Shown: positions 52,485 to 63,145, counted from the stretch's first letter. The stretch is 64,000 bases of DNA from G963662605 sp963662605 (GCA_963662605.1 OY759785.1:868001-932000), one strand, 5' to 3'. Notes: generated by a model not told the origin, from the sequence alone. Translations and numbers: made by a program.

Positions 52485-55400
52485 ATGCGATTTACTAGCT
52501 TAGCCTTCGTACTCATAGCGGTTGGAGTTATGGTTTTTACAGAACCGGTCAAAGCTGATGGATGCAATCTTTCAGGATTTGCAACGTACACACAAGGTGG
52601 GTGGGGAAGTCCTAGCAACAGTGCTCCGGGCAAATTAAGAGATGCCCACTTCGCAGAAGTCTTTCCTTCCGGTATGACATTGGGAGGTAACTATACAGCA
52701 AAATTCGATAATGCTGCTGCGATTCAAGCATTTCTTCCGCAGGGAGGCACAACCGGAGCTTTTACCTCTAATTATACTAACCCGACTTCAACCAGTGCCG
52801 GAGTTTTTGGCGGTCAGATAGCGGCACTTGAGTTGAACGTGAAATTTAATGATGCCGGATTTCTTGGAACAAATTCTACGAAACTCGGTGATCTGATAAT
52901 TACATCAGGCACATTTTCCGGCATGAGGGTTTACAGACTTCTTCAGTTTGCTAATATAGCTATCGGAGGCGGATATACACCTTTTTCAATGATAGATCTT
53001 GAGACAGCAGCCGATAAGATCAATAACAATTTCGACAATGGTACTCAGGACCTTGGCTATTTAACATGCCCGGCGCGAAACACACTTTCAATCGGAGATT
53101 ATGTTTGGAATGACATTGATAAAGACGGTATTCAGGACGGGAATGAAAGCGGTATATCGGGCGTTACCGTTAAACTTATGGATTCTGATTTAAATTTGGA
53201 AGCAACTACGACAACCAATGCAAGTGGATTTTATTCCTTCAATAATATAGAAGGAAACTGTTACGTTATTCAAGTCGTAGCTCCGGCAGGATACAGTTTC
53301 TCACCGAAATATCAAGGTTCGGATACGAAATTAGATTCAAATGTTGATCCTTCAACCGGAAGGACTACAAGCGCCAATTATACTTGCGATGACTACACTA
53401 TTGACGCCGGTATGTACGCGAATACGGCAGATTTAAAAATTGAAAAAAGTGTTAATGACACGGTTTTGGCGTGCGATAAAAATCTTACTTTCACAATTAC
53501 AGTAACTAATAACGGACCATTTGCTACAAGCGGTGTTATTGCATCTGACAACCTTCCTGCAGGCCTGGTTTTTATTTCTGCTTCCTCTTCACAGGGAAGA
53601 TATAACAGTACAACAGGTCTTTGGCAAGTTGGAACTTTAGCGAACGGTGCTTCCGCTACGCTAACACTCGAAGTTAAAGTTGACTGCTCCGTAATGAATC
53701 TTTCAAACATCGACCTCGGGCCGGCAAAGGATTTCAACGTGTTTGTGTTAGGTGATATTGAACAGCCATCAGCAGACACACAAGGCAAAATGGCGATTGC
53801 AGGAAATGCAACGCTTGGATGTTACAGTGTCGCTGATCAGCTTCCTGCTTCAGACGGAACAGTTGATGTTCTCATCGTCGGTAAAAAACTGATCTACACA
53901 AGCGGTCAAGTTTTTGCCGGTAATGCCGTATATGGCGACTCATCAAATCTTCCTAAGACATCAGTTTCCTTTGCAAGCGGTACGGTTCGCAAAGGTTCAG
54001 CTATAGATTTTGATGCCGCTAAAGCATATCTCGAAAATCTCTCTTCCGATTTAGGTAATTACACAGTTAACGGCAGCACCACAATGGAGTGGGGAGCAGT
54101 TAACTTGAATGGCAGCGATCCTTATCTTAATGTATTTGAAGTAAAGGCAAGTGATTTGAACTCTGCCAATAACATGCAGATTGGTGTTCCTAATGGATCT
54201 GTTGTCGTTGTAAACGTAGTCGGTTCAACGGTTAACTGGCATGGTGGATTAAGTGTCTCAGGAACGGCCATCAATAACGTACTATATAACTTCCCGCAGA
54301 CAACGGATTTAACGATCTCCGGAATAAACGTAACCGGTTCAATTTTAGCACCTTTTGCTAATCTAACTTATCCGGCAGGAGTTATCAACGGCCAGGTTAT
54401 CTGTAAATCAGTAAAAGGCAGCGGCCAGTTCAATCACTCCCCGTTCCTTGGCAATATTCCTTCGGATGTAAAAATTGTTAATACCGCTTCTATCACAACA
54501 TCCAACACGACTGATCCGGTATCAAGCAATAATAACTCATCGGTATCCTGCTCATTTGCCAAGGCTTCTACCGGAAAATCAAATACCGGTGATTGGAAAG
54601 AATATGGTAACTTACCGGCTAACGAATCTGTTTCCTGTGTAGTTGCCGGAAAGAACGGTTCTGTTTACGCTGGTACAGCTACAGGCCGTATCTATAGAAC
54701 AAATGACAATGGCGCAACCTGGACAAACATTAATCCTGATATGGTTGCCGGATTAATCTATACCATCAGATTCCATGAAAACGGTGCAATCCTTGCAGCG
54801 TCAGTAAGCGGAGTTTTCGCTTCAAAAGATAACGGTGCAACATGGTATCAGACAGGCTTAAAGAATAAAGATACCCGCTCATTAAAAGTTGACGGCGATG
54901 GCAATGTATTTGCCGGAACCTGGGATGCCGGAATGTTCGTATCTAAAGACGGAGGCGAAACATTTACCGCAGTTAACACTGGTTTAGGCAGCCACCTGAT
55001 GATCACCTCATTAGCAGTTGCAAATGACGGAGCAATCATTGCCGGTACATTTGACGGCGGTATGTTCAAGTCGGCTGACAAAGGCAGCAGCTGGTCACCA
55101 TTGAACGTCGGATATAATTACATCTGGACAATCGCTTCGGATTCAAAAGGCCGCCTCTTCGCAGGTACATACGGCGACGGCCTCTACTACTCAACTTCAA
55201 ATGGCGCTGAGTGGACAAAATCAACATTACAAGTCGGATTTGTTTACGCTCTTACAGTTGATAAATCAGATAACGTTTATGCAACATCATATTCCGGCGG
55301 AGTGTTCTCATCTGCTGACAACGGTGCATCATGGAAAGCAACCGGATTGAGCGGAATCGGGTTAACTTCAGAAACCGAAATCATTGAATATAAAGACAGC

Positions 55401-55754
55401 AAGGTTGCATATACCGGTACATCAACTGGCAAAGTTTACAAAATGGCTATGGCTGTAACCGGAATCAACTCCTCTTCAAGCCTTATCCCAACTGAGTTGA
55501 AATTGGATCAGAACTATCCGAATCCTTTCAACCCGAGCACAAAGATTTCTTTTGCTCTGCCGAAATCACAGAATGTTTCTCTTTCGGTATTCAATATGCT
55601 TGGACAGGAAGTTGCAACATTAGTAAACGGAACACTCGAAGCAGGTAACTACAGCTTCAACTTCAATGCAAATGAATTTGCATCAGGTGTTTACATTTAC
55701 CGACTGCAGACAGCCAATCAGGCAATAACAAAGAAAATGGTTCTTCAGAAGTAA
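52485..55754 (+). CDS. Large multidomain T9SS surface protein
   Basis: 1089 aa. Signal peptide 1-24. Domain order: N-terminal unknown (~25-200); SdrD B-like (~203-307, IGDYVWNDIDKDGIQDGNES); DUF11 (~310-405, ADLKIEKSVNDTVLACDKNL); choice-of-anchor A (~408-660, DFNVFVLGDIEQPSADTQGK); Ycf48/sialidase-like beta-propeller repeats (~705-990, GATWTNINPDM, SKDNGATWYQTG, SKDGGETF, SADKGSSWSPLN, SADNGASWKATG); T9SS type A tail (~1005-1089, QNYPNPFNPSTKISFALP). Secreted across the outer membrane. Probably an adhesin or matrix protein. Confidence 0.9.
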   Translation: MRFTSLAFVLIAVGVMVFTEPVKADGCNLSGFATYTQGGWGSPSNSAPGKLRDAHFAEVFPSGMTLGGNYTAKFDNAAAIQAFLPQGGTTGAFTSNYTNPTSTSAGVFGGQIAALELNVKFNDAGFLGTNSTKLGDLIITSGTFSGMRVYRLLQFANIAIGGGYTPFSMIDLETAADKINNNFDNGTQDLGYLTCPARNTLSIGDYVWNDIDKDGIQDGNESGISGVTVKLMDSDLNLEATTTTNASGFYSFNNIEGNCYVIQVVAPAGYSFSPKYQGSDTKLDSNVDPSTGRTTSANYTCDDYTIDAGMYANTADLKIEKSVNDTVLACDKNLTFTITVTNNGPFATSGVIASDNLPAGLVFISASSSQGRYNSTTGLWQVGTLANGASATLTLEVKVDCSVMNLSNIDLGPAKDFNVFVLGDIEQPSADTQGKMAIAGNATLGCYSVADQLPASDGTVDVLIVGKKLIYTSGQVFAGNAVYGDSSNLPKTSVSFASGTVRKGSAIDFDAAKAYLENLSSDLGNYTVNGSTTMEWGAVNLNGSDPYLNVFEVKASDLNSANNMQIGVPNGSVVVVNVVGSTVNWHGGLSVSGTAINNVLYNFPQTTDLTISGINVTGSILAPFANLTYPAGVINGQVICKSVKGSGQFNHSPFLGNIPSDVKIVNTASITTSNTTDPVSSNNNSSVSCSFAKASTGKSNTGDWKEYGNLPANESVSCVVAGKNGSVYAGTATGRIYRTNDNGATWTNINPDMVAGLIYTIRFHENGAILAASVSGVFASKDNGATWYQTGLKNKDTRSLKVDGDGNVFAGTWDAGMFVSKDGGETFTAVNTGLGSHLMITSLAVANDGAIIAGTFDGGMFKSADKGSSWSPLNVGYNYIWTIASDSKGRLFAGTYGDGLYYSTSNGAEWTKSTLQVGFVYALTVDKSDNVYATSYSGGVFSSADNGASWKATGLSGIGLTSETEIIEYKDSKVAYTGTSTGKVYKMAMAVTGINSSSSLIPTELKLDQNYPNPFNPSTKISFALPKSQNVSLSVFNMLGQEVATLVNGTLEAGNYSFNFNANEFASGVYIYRLQTANQAITKKMVLQK

Positions 55755-55778
55755 AACACACCGGATACTCATTTTATG

Positions 55779-55818
55779 AAGGCCGCCCCGAATAATCGGG
55801 GCGGCCTTTTTTATTTTT
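55779..55818 (+). terminator. Strong terminator of the T9SS gene
   Basis: AAGGCCGCCCCGA (55779-55791) pairs with TCGGGGCGGCCTT (55796-55808), 4-nt loop, T-rich tail. Confidence 0.92.
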
Positions 55819-55819
55819 A

Positions 55820-55866
55820 CGTATAAACGCACCTGCATATACCGGACGGGCAGGCGCGTTTATACG
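55820..55866. repeat. Inverted repeat upstream of kdp
   Basis: CGTATAAACGC (55820-55830) with GCGTTTATACG (55856-55866), and inside it CCTGC/GCAGG. Forms a long hairpin. No gene here. Confidence 0.55.
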
Positions 55867-55900
55867 AAAACAAATCGATGCGTCTCTACGTAAAAGTCCC

Positions 55901-55920
55901 ATCTTTATAAAATCTTTATA
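55901..55920. promoter_or_regulatory. Direct repeat, candidate KdpE site
   Basis: ATCTTTATA occurs twice, 55901-55909 and 55912-55920, one helical turn (11 bp) apart. OmpR/PhoB-family regulators bind such tandem direct repeats, and the E. coli KdpE site begins TTTATA. It lies about 64-98 bases before kdpF. Confidence 0.5.
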
Positions 55921-55983
55921 TCTCTTCCGGCTTTTTAACAGCGTACTTATAAACCGCGACGTACATTTTCAGGTGAAATTTAT

Positions 55984-56079
55984 ATGATTGGATGCTTTAT
56001 GGACACTATAGCTTTGATACTCGCATGTGTTGTATTGCTTTATCTGATAGTTACACTTGTTAAACCGGAATTATTTTAA
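55984..56079 (+). CDS. kdpF: KdpF small subunit
   Basis: 26 aa from ATG 55999, or 31 aa from ATG 55984. Single hydrophobic helix (IALILACVVLLYLIVTLV) ending KPELF, the family's usual ending. KdpF stabilises the KdpABC complex. Ten bases before kdpA. Missed by length cut-offs. Confidence 0.85.
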   Translation: MIGCFMDTIALILACVVLLYLIVTLVKPELF

Positions 56080-56088
56080 GATACCGAT

Positions 56089-57783
56089 ATGAATTACTTA
56101 CTGAATTTATGTGAACTCGCTTTGTTTCTCGGACTGCTATATGGCGGTGCGAGAGCAATAGGGCGTTATATGGCAAAGGCATTTAGCGGAGAGCGGACGT
56201 TTATGAGTCCGGTGCTGGAGCCTGTTGAAAATTTTATATATAGAGTATGCGGGATAGATGCTTCTAAGGAATTGGATTGGAAGCGTTATACGTTTCAACT
56301 GCTCATCTTTAACGCGCTGGGCTTTTTCGCAGTACTCGCGGCTCAATTAACACAGGCATATCTGCCTTTGAATCCGCAGAAACTGCCGAACGTAGAATTC
56401 TGGCTTGCACTTAACACTACCATTAGTTTTGTAACGAATACAAATTGGCAGTCATATGCGGGTGAAACAACGTTGAGCAATTTTGTTCAGATGCTTGGAC
56501 TTACTGTACAGAACTTTTTGAGCGCGGCTACTGGCCTGGCAGTACTTCTTGCTCTTGCTCGCGGATTGAAAGCCCGGCAGGGAAAAACACTCGGCAATTT
56601 TCAAGCGGATGTTGTGCGAATAGTGCTATATCTGTTCCTTCCTCTTTCTATTTTGATTGCGATGTTTCTGGTCAGTCAGGGAGTAGTACAAACATTCGCC
56701 TCGAATTTGAAAATCACAACATTGGAAAATCTTACGCAAATAATTCCTTTGGGGCCGGCAGCTTCTCAGGTGGCGATTAAGCAGATCGGCACCAACGGGG
56801 GCGGATTCTTTAATGCGAACAGCGCGTTCGGTCTTGAAAACTCGACTTACCTATCAAACTTTTTGCAGGTGCTATCTATCCTTTTGATACCTGCAGCACA
56901 GGTGTTTATGTTCGGATATATACTCGACGCGAAGAAATTTTCGAAAATGATATTCCGGGTTATGCTCGCCTTATTTCTGCTGGGACTGTTTGCTTCATGG
57001 ATAGCGGAAGCCGTGCCGCATGCAGCGTTTCCTAATTCTGTAATGCTTGAAGGAAAGGAAATCCGTTTTGGTTTGTTCCAAAGCGTTCTCTGGTCTGTTT
57101 CAACAACCGTCGCATCAAACGGATCAATTAACGCGGCAATGAGCAGCCTCTCTCCGGTATCCGGAATGATTGCAATGCTGAATATCCAGCTGGGCGAAAT
57201 TGTATTCGGAGGTGTCGGTTCCGGATTGTACGGCATGTTTTTGTTTATTCTGCTTACTGTGTTCATTGCCGGATTGATGATTGGCAGGACGCCTGAATTT
57301 TTTGGCAAGAAAATAGAAGCATTTGAAATCAAGTGGACAATTATAGCAATTCTTATCCCAAACGTATTAATACTTGTCTTTGGTGCGTTAGGTGTTACCA
57401 CACAGGCAGGACGTTCCAGCATGCTGCACACCGGACCGCATGGATTGTCTGAGGTGTTGTATGCCTTTTCATCCGGAGCAGGCAATAACGGAAGCGCGTT
57501 CGCGGGATTGAATGCCAACACGGTATTCTATAATGTTCTTATCGGTATTGCAATGCTTCTCGGTAGATTCGGCGTGCTCATTCCGATATTGGCTATTGCC
57601 GGTAACTTAGTTAAGAAAAATATTGCTCCGGTTACCGAAGGAACGGTGCGGACAGATACTCTGCTTTTTGGATTTTTACTGTTCTCGATAATTTTGGTCG
57701 TCGGGGCATTAACGTTCTTCCCGGTGCTTGCAATTGGTCCGCTGCTGGAACACTTGCTGATGAATATGACGGTTATATTGTAG
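56089..57783 (+). CDS. kdpA: Potassium-binding/translocating subunit KdpA
   Basis: 564 aa, normal. Channel-like subunit with K+ filter loops of the Trk superfamily: SFVTNTNWQSYAGE, IGTNGGGFFNANSAF, SNGSINAAMSSLSP and SGAGNNGSAFAGLN. About ten helices. Part of kdpFABCDE. Confidence 0.96.
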   Translation: MNYLLNLCELALFLGLLYGGARAIGRYMAKAFSGERTFMSPVLEPVENFIYRVCGIDASKELDWKRYTFQLLIFNALGFFAVLAAQLTQAYLPLNPQKLPNVEFWLALNTTISFVTNTNWQSYAGETTLSNFVQMLGLTVQNFLSAATGLAVLLALARGLKARQGKTLGNFQADVVRIVLYLFLPLSILIAMFLVSQGVVQTFASNLKITTLENLTQIIPLGPAASQVAIKQIGTNGGGFFNANSAFGLENSTYLSNFLQVLSILLIPAAQVFMFGYILDAKKFSKMIFRVMLALFLLGLFASWIAEAVPHAAFPNSVMLEGKEIRFGLFQSVLWSVSTTVASNGSINAAMSSLSPVSGMIAMLNIQLGEIVFGGVGSGLYGMFLFILLTVFIAGLMIGRTPEFFGKKIEAFEIKWTIIAILIPNVLILVFGALGVTTQAGRSSMLHTGPHGLSEVLYAFSSGAGNNGSAFAGLNANTVFYNVLIGIAMLLGRFGVLIPILAIAGNLVKKNIAPVTEGTVRTDTLLFGFLLFSIILVVGALTFFPVLAIGPLLEHLLMNMTVIL

Positions 57784-57796
57784 TGAGGAGATGAAT

Positions 57797-59902
57797 ATGT
57801 CAAGAGAAAAAAGTTCTTTATTAAATAAAAAAATAGTCGGTCAGGCAATAATTGATTCGTTTAAGAAACTCAGTCCGAAATATTTAGTTAAAAATCCCGT
57901 GATGTTCATTGTCGCTATAGGCGCTGTGCTCACTACTATTATATGTGCGCAGGATTTGTATCGTGGCAGCCGGTCGCTGTTTGATATTCAAATAGCAATC
58001 TGGTTATGGTTCACGGTACTGTTTGCAAACTTTGCAGAAGCAATAGCGGAAGGCAGAGGGAAAGCACAATCGGACAATTTGCGGAAACAGCGCATGGATA
58101 CAATGGCGCGCAAATTAGTTAACGGCAAAGAAACGAAGGTATCGGCGGCGGAACTGCGAAGGGGCGATCAGGTCGTTTGTGAAGCCGGAGATATTATTCC
58201 CTCGGATGGTGAAATTGTAGACGGTATCGCGAGCGTGGATGAATCGGCAATCACCGGTGAATCCGCTCCCGTTATTCGCGAAAGCGGCGGCGATAGAAGC
58301 TCAGTAACAGGTGGTACGCTCGTTTTAAGCGACAGAATAATTATTTCTATCACGTCGGATCCGGGTGAGACATACTTGGATAAAATGATCAGCCTTGTTG
58401 ATGGTGCAAAAAGAAAAAAAACACCGAACGAAATTGCCTTGTCAATTTTATTGTCCGGTTTGTCAATTGTCTTTCTTGTTGTCGTCGTAACCTTAAAATA
58501 TTTTCTCGATTACTATCATGTTACGATGGGGCAGGACACCAGTGTTGTTTCTGTGCCGATACTAATATCACTTTTAGTCTGTTTAATTCCAACTACAATC
58601 GGCGGTTTGTTGAGCGCGATTGGTATCAGCGGCATGGACAGGCTTCTGAAACATAATGTTATCGCAATGAGCGGGCGTGCTGTTGAAGCTGCCGGTGATA
58701 TTGACGTATTGCTGCTTGATAAAACCGGCACGATAACCCTGGGTAACCGCATGGCGGCAGATTTTATTCCTGCTCCTTCAATTACGACGGAAGAGTTGGC
58801 GGATGCGGCACAGCTCGCTTCGCTTGCCGATGAAACACCGGAAGGACGTTCTATTGTTGTTCTGGCAAAAGAAAAGTTCGGTATTCGCGGCAGAGATATT
58901 AAAGGAATGAATGCCGCGTTTGTACCATTTACAGCCCAAACCGGTATGAGCGGCATTAACATTGCGGCCGCTGCCGATAAACCGGAACGCATTATCCGTA
59001 AAGGTTCACTGGAAGCTATAAAAACATATCTTTCACAGGAAACGGGACTGAACCTTCACGCGCAACCGGACTATCTGTTCACGCATATGGTCGGTATAGA
59101 TATAGCAATTGAAGGCGGAACGCCTTTGCTGGTAGTTGAGAACAAACGCATTCTGGGCGTTATTCAATTAAAGGATATGGTAAAGGGCGGCATAAAAGAA
59201 CGTTTTGCGCAATTGCGCAGAATGGGTATCCGCACGGTTATGATAACCGGAGATAACGCTTTAACGGCAACGGCAATCGCCGCGGAAGCCGGCGTTGATG
59301 ATTTTATTTCCGAAGCAAAGCCGGAAGATAAACTCGGCAGAATTCGTGACGAACAGACTAAGGGCAGAATGGTCGGCATGATTGGCGACGGAACAAATGA
59401 CGCCCCGGCTCTTGCACAGGCAGATGTTGGTATTGCCATGAACAGCGGAACTCAGGCGGCACGTGAAGCCGGCAACATGATTGATCTCGACAGCAATCCT
59501 ACAAAACTGATTGAAGTAGTGGAAATCGGCAAGCAGCTTTTAATGACGCGCGGAGCACTGACGACATTCAGTATTGCAAATGACGTATCGAAATATTTTG
59601 CAATCATCCCCGCGATAACGGTTTCGTTGTTTGCAACAAAGGGATTGAATGGCCCGTTGTCAATTTTGAATATCATGCATTTGGCAAATCCCGAGAGTGC
59701 GGTTTTAAGTGCGGTTATATTTAATGCGCTTATCATTATTGCTCTTGTGCCATTGGCATTAAAGGGCGTTGCATACCGTGCCGAGGGTGCGGCTGTAATT
59801 TTACGAAGACATATTATGTTATACGGAGTCGGAGGTCTGCTTGTTCCGTTTATCGGGATTAAGATTATTGATATGTTGTTAATTTTGTTAGGATTAGTGT
59901 AA
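57797..59902 (+). CDS. kdpB: KdpB P-type ATPase subunit
   Basis: 701 aa from ATG 57797, which has GAGGAG 6 bases upstream (an ATG at 57791 directly abuts the site). Energises K+ import. TGES loop (SAITGESAPVI), phosphorylation site LLLDKTGTITLGN, and hinge MIGDGTNDAPALAQADVGIA are complete. Stop overlaps kdpC start. Confidence 0.96.
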   Translation: MSREKSSLLNKKIVGQAIIDSFKKLSPKYLVKNPVMFIVAIGAVLTTIICAQDLYRGSRSLFDIQIAIWLWFTVLFANFAEAIAEGRGKAQSDNLRKQRMDTMARKLVNGKETKVSAAELRRGDQVVCEAGDIIPSDGEIVDGIASVDESAITGESAPVIRESGGDRSSVTGGTLVLSDRIIISITSDPGETYLDKMISLVDGAKRKKTPNEIALSILLSGLSIVFLVVVVTLKYFLDYYHVTMGQDTSVVSVPILISLLVCLIPTTIGGLLSAIGISGMDRLLKHNVIAMSGRAVEAAGDIDVLLLDKTGTITLGNRMAADFIPAPSITTEELADAAQLASLADETPEGRSIVVLAKEKFGIRGRDIKGMNAAFVPFTAQTGMSGINIAAAADKPERIIRKGSLEAIKTYLSQETGLNLHAQPDYLFTHMVGIDIAIEGGTPLLVVENKRILGVIQLKDMVKGGIKERFAQLRRMGIRTVMITGDNALTATAIAAEAGVDDFISEAKPEDKLGRIRDEQTKGRMVGMIGDGTNDAPALAQADVGIAMNSGTQAAREAGNMIDLDSNPTKLIEVVEIGKQLLMTRGALTTFSIANDVSKYFAIIPAITVSLFATKGLNGPLSILNIMHLANPESAVLSAVIFNALIIIALVPLALKGVAYRAEGAAVILRRHIMLYGVGGLLVPFIGIKIIDMLLILLGLV

Positions 59903-60483
59903 TGAAAAATGATTCGTTTTCTTTGGTAAAGCTTTTCCTCGTGTTAACGGTGGTTACTGGCTTGTGTTATCCGTTATTCATCACTGCATATGCGCATGTA
60001 TGTTTCCCTGTTAAAGCTAAGGGTGATGTGGTAGCGCTTAACGGTAAAGCAGTCGGTGCAAAAATGATTGGACAGAAATTCACTGATCCGGAATACTTTC
60101 AATCAAGACCGTCTGCCATAGACTATAATCCAGTGCCGTCCGGCGCATCAAACCTTTCCATCACTTCGGATTCACTGAAGAATCTGTACGCCATTAGGAA
60201 AAAGGAATTTATAAAATTCAACAAGCTGCCGGAAGCAACTGATGTCCCTTCGGAAATGTTGTTCGCCTCGGCCAGCGGTGTTGATCCGCACATAAGTATA
60301 GAATCGGCATTTTTGCAGGTCGGTCGTATCGCTTCAGTTCGTAAATTTGGAGTGGATAAAAGAAATGAACTTTATCAAGTGATAGACAAGCTGGCTTTTC
60401 ACCGGGTATTCGGATTCGCGGGTGAAAAGTTAATCAATGTATTGGAATTAAACGTTCAATTAGACAAAATGGATGCAAAATGA
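59902..60483 (+). CDS. kdpC: KdpC accessory subunit
   Basis: 193 aa. One N-terminal TM helix (~8-30) then a periplasmic domain with the family motifs GQKFTDPEYFQSRPSAIDYNP (in part), ASGVDPHISIESAFLQV and RVFGFAGEKLINVLELN. Stabilises ATP binding by KdpB. Overlaps both neighbours (TAATG with kdpB, ATGA with kdpD). Confidence 0.95.
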   Translation: MKNDSFSLVKLFLVLTVVTGLCYPLFITAYAHVCFPVKAKGDVVALNGKAVGAKMIGQKFTDPEYFQSRPSAIDYNPVPSGASNLSITSDSLKNLYAIRKKEFIKFNKLPEATDVPSEMLFASASGVDPHISIESAFLQVGRIASVRKFGVDKRNELYQVIDKLAFHRVFGFAGEKLINVLELNVQLDKMDAK

Positions 60484-63137
60484 ACGAAGACGGTTTAGTA
60501 TCGCGTGATGCAGATAAAATTCTTCAGCAGATTAAGAAAGATGAGACCCGGCAGGCAGAAGGCAAGCTGCGTATCTTTTTCGGTATGTGCGCCGGTGTAG
60601 GCAAAACATATGGCATGCTGCAAATGGCTCAACAGTTGAAGTCAGCCGGTGTGGATGTTGTTGTCGGTGTCGTTGAAACACACAAGCGTGTCGAGACACA
60701 GAAATTGGTGGGGGAGCTTGAAATTATTCCTCTAAAATCACTGAGTTACCGCAATGCCGATTTTTACGAAATGGACATTGACGCTATTTTGAAAAGAAGG
60801 CCGAAACTGGTTCTTGTTGACGAACTTGCACATACCAACATTCCCGGCAGCCGGCACACAAAACGGTATCAGGATGTACAGGAAATTCTTGCAAGCGGTA
60901 TTGACGTATTTACAACATTAAATGTGCAGCATATTGAAAGCCGTTGTAAGGTAGTACGTGAAATTACCGGCGTGCAGATACGCGAAACAGTTCCCGACTC
61001 GATTCTTGAAAGAGCGGATGATATAGACTTGATTGATTTAACTCCCGAAGAATTACTTCAAAGATTGCGCGAAGGAAAAGTTTATACGGATGAAAAATCA
61101 AAAAAATCAATTGATAACTTTTTCAGAAAGGGGAATCTTACCGCCCTGCGCGAAATGGCGCTGCGCATAACGGCCGAGCGTGTCGAAAAAGACCTGCACG
61201 AATACCGGGCGGAGAAAAAGATTTCCGGCGTGTGGAAATCTTCTCAAAAACTTTTAGTGTCTGTTGGCCCCGGACCCCACTCGGCTGATTTAATACGGTG
61301 GACACGGCATCTCGCGTATTCAATGGAAGTACCCTGGATTGCAGGACATGTGGAAACAGATAAAGAAATAAAACCTGAGTTTCAGGAAAGTTTGACTAAG
61401 AACATTGAACTCGCGCGTGAACTCGGTGCCGAAGTTATCACTATACAAGATATTGATGTTGCGCAAGGACTTCTGAAAATAGCGCGCGTGAATAATGTAA
61501 CGCAGATTCTCATCGGAAAAACACGAAGAAATTATTACGACATACTTTTTCAGAGAAAAAATATTATTGATGCATTAATAAAGCAGTCGGGCAGTATTGA
61601 TGTATCAGTTATCGGCGGCGATGAATTTAAAAAGAGGAGTTTCTTCAACCCGTATCTTCATTTGAAATATTCTTCCGTAGCCAGATATCTTCTGGCGATT
61701 GCTATTATAGCCATACTCACCGCTATATTATATGTAACCCATCAGAACATCGGGTATCAAACCGTATCACTCATTTATTTGTTCACTATTCTGCTGATGT
61801 CCTTATTCGATTTCGGACCCGGGCCGATTATTGTTGCGTGTATGCTAAGCGCGTACAATTGGAATTTCTTTTTCATTCCGCCCGCTTTCACGTTGTGGAT
61901 AAGCAAGTTTGAAGACATCGTTATGTTCTGCATGTACTTCATTGTGGCTGCCGTTGCCGGATATTATACATCCAGAATACGGGCACAGCAGGTACTACTT
62001 GACCGGCGTGAAAAAAGAACGGTTTCGCTTTATATGCTTCTCAAGGATTTAACATCTTCCGCCAATATAGATGAAGTGGTCGAGTCCGCAGTTTTCCATC
62101 TTGGCGAGGTATTTAACGCCAAAGTGGCCGTAGTGTTGGTTGATGAAGTTAATAAGCTTCATCCGCAGACTCATTCTGCAAGTTCATTCTTCTTAAATGA
62201 CAGCGAATGGCTTGTGGCGAACTGGACATTCAATAACGCGAAAAAAGCCGGCGAGAATACCAACACACTTCCGTTTGCGCAAGGCACGTATTATCCTATA
62301 CGCTCCAAGAGTGGAATCTATGGTGTGTTCGGCCTAAGCATGGAAAGTAAAGAGAAAAAATCACTTGAAATAGACATGCTGCTCGATACATTCCTGGCAC
62401 AGATCAGTGTCGCCATTGAAAGAGAGTATCTTAATACGATCGCGAAAAATAACCTCATCCATCTGGAAACGGAACGCTTGTATAGTACACTGTTTGATTC
62501 TATTTCGCACGAACTTAAAACACCAATTACTACGATTAAAAGCGCTGTCGAAACGTTTAATGACGTAAATAATTTGCAGAATGAAAAACTCCGCGCGAAT
62601 TTAGTGAATGAAATGGATATTGCGGTTTTCCGTTTGACCAAATTGGTTGATAATCTTCTTGATATGACGCGGGTCGAATCCAAGCAGATGCACCTGAAAC
62701 TTGCACCGCATACCGTGATGGATTTGATTAACTCCGTGCTGGATAAGATGGAAGTTGAAGCACATGGACGTGTCATTCGTGTTGAACATGCGGACGAAGA
62801 ATGTTTTGTTAATTGTGATTTCGCTTTGCTTGAGCATGCTGTTCTTAATATCGTGCGTAACGCGGCAGAATATACTCCCGCAGATTCCGAAATTTCAATC
62901 AGAACCGGAAAAATAGACGGCGGGACATTCATCAGCATCGCGGATAACGGCAGCGGAGTGCCACAGGATTCATTGGAAAAAATATTCGATAAATTCCATC
63001 GCGAGCCGGGCATGAAAACCGGAGGCATGGGACTCGGGCTTTCTATTGCCAAAGGATTTGTTGAAGCACACGGCGGTAAGATAACCGCAGTTAACCGCGC
63101 GTCAGGTGGTTTGGAATTTACTATCTATCTTCCGTAA
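60480..63137 (+). CDS. kdpD: Sensor kinase KdpD
   Basis: 885 aa. N-terminal KdpD domain (~25-235) with Walker A-like GMCAGVGKTYGML and LVDELAHTN; Usp domain (~250-375); four TM helices (~395-500); GAF-like region; kinase core with His in DSISHELKTPITTIK, N-box, IADNGSGVPQDSL and GGMGLGLSIAKG. Senses low K+. Full-length, typical. Confidence 0.96.
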   Translation: MNEDGLVSRDADKILQQIKKDETRQAEGKLRIFFGMCAGVGKTYGMLQMAQQLKSAGVDVVVGVVETHKRVETQKLVGELEIIPLKSLSYRNADFYEMDIDAILKRRPKLVLVDELAHTNIPGSRHTKRYQDVQEILASGIDVFTTLNVQHIESRCKVVREITGVQIRETVPDSILERADDIDLIDLTPEELLQRLREGKVYTDEKSKKSIDNFFRKGNLTALREMALRITAERVEKDLHEYRAEKKISGVWKSSQKLLVSVGPGPHSADLIRWTRHLAYSMEVPWIAGHVETDKEIKPEFQESLTKNIELARELGAEVITIQDIDVAQGLLKIARVNNVTQILIGKTRRNYYDILFQRKNIIDALIKQSGSIDVSVIGGDEFKKRSFFNPYLHLKYSSVARYLLAIAIIAILTAILYVTHQNIGYQTVSLIYLFTILLMSLFDFGPGPIIVACMLSAYNWNFFFIPPAFTLWISKFEDIVMFCMYFIVAAVAGYYTSRIRAQQVLLDRREKRTVSLYMLLKDLTSSANIDEVVESAVFHLGEVFNAKVAVVLVDEVNKLHPQTHSASSFFLNDSEWLVANWTFNNAKKAGENTNTLPFAQGTYYPIRSKSGIYGVFGLSMESKEKKSLEIDMLLDTFLAQISVAIEREYLNTIAKNNLIHLETERLYSTLFDSISHELKTPITTIKSAVETFNDVNNLQNEKLRANLVNEMDIAVFRLTKLVDNLLDMTRVESKQMHLKLAPHTVMDLINSVLDKMEVEAHGRVIRVEHADEECFVNCDFALLEHAVLNIVRNAAEYTPADSEISIRTGKIDGGTFISIADNGSGVPQDSLEKIFDKFHREPGMKTGGMGLGLSIAKGFVEAHGGKITAVNRASGGLEFTIYLP

Positions 63138-63145
63138 ATTGAAGC

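Noticed and set aside
56847..57521. Long minus-strand open frame inside kdpA
   Set aside because: Antisense shadow of a conserved membrane protein; composition typical of reversed coding sequence.
62318..63052. Long open frame on the minus strand inside kdpD
   Set aside because: It mirrors the kinase core in a shadow frame, is rich in Ser/Ile from reversed codons, and has no domain or start signal.
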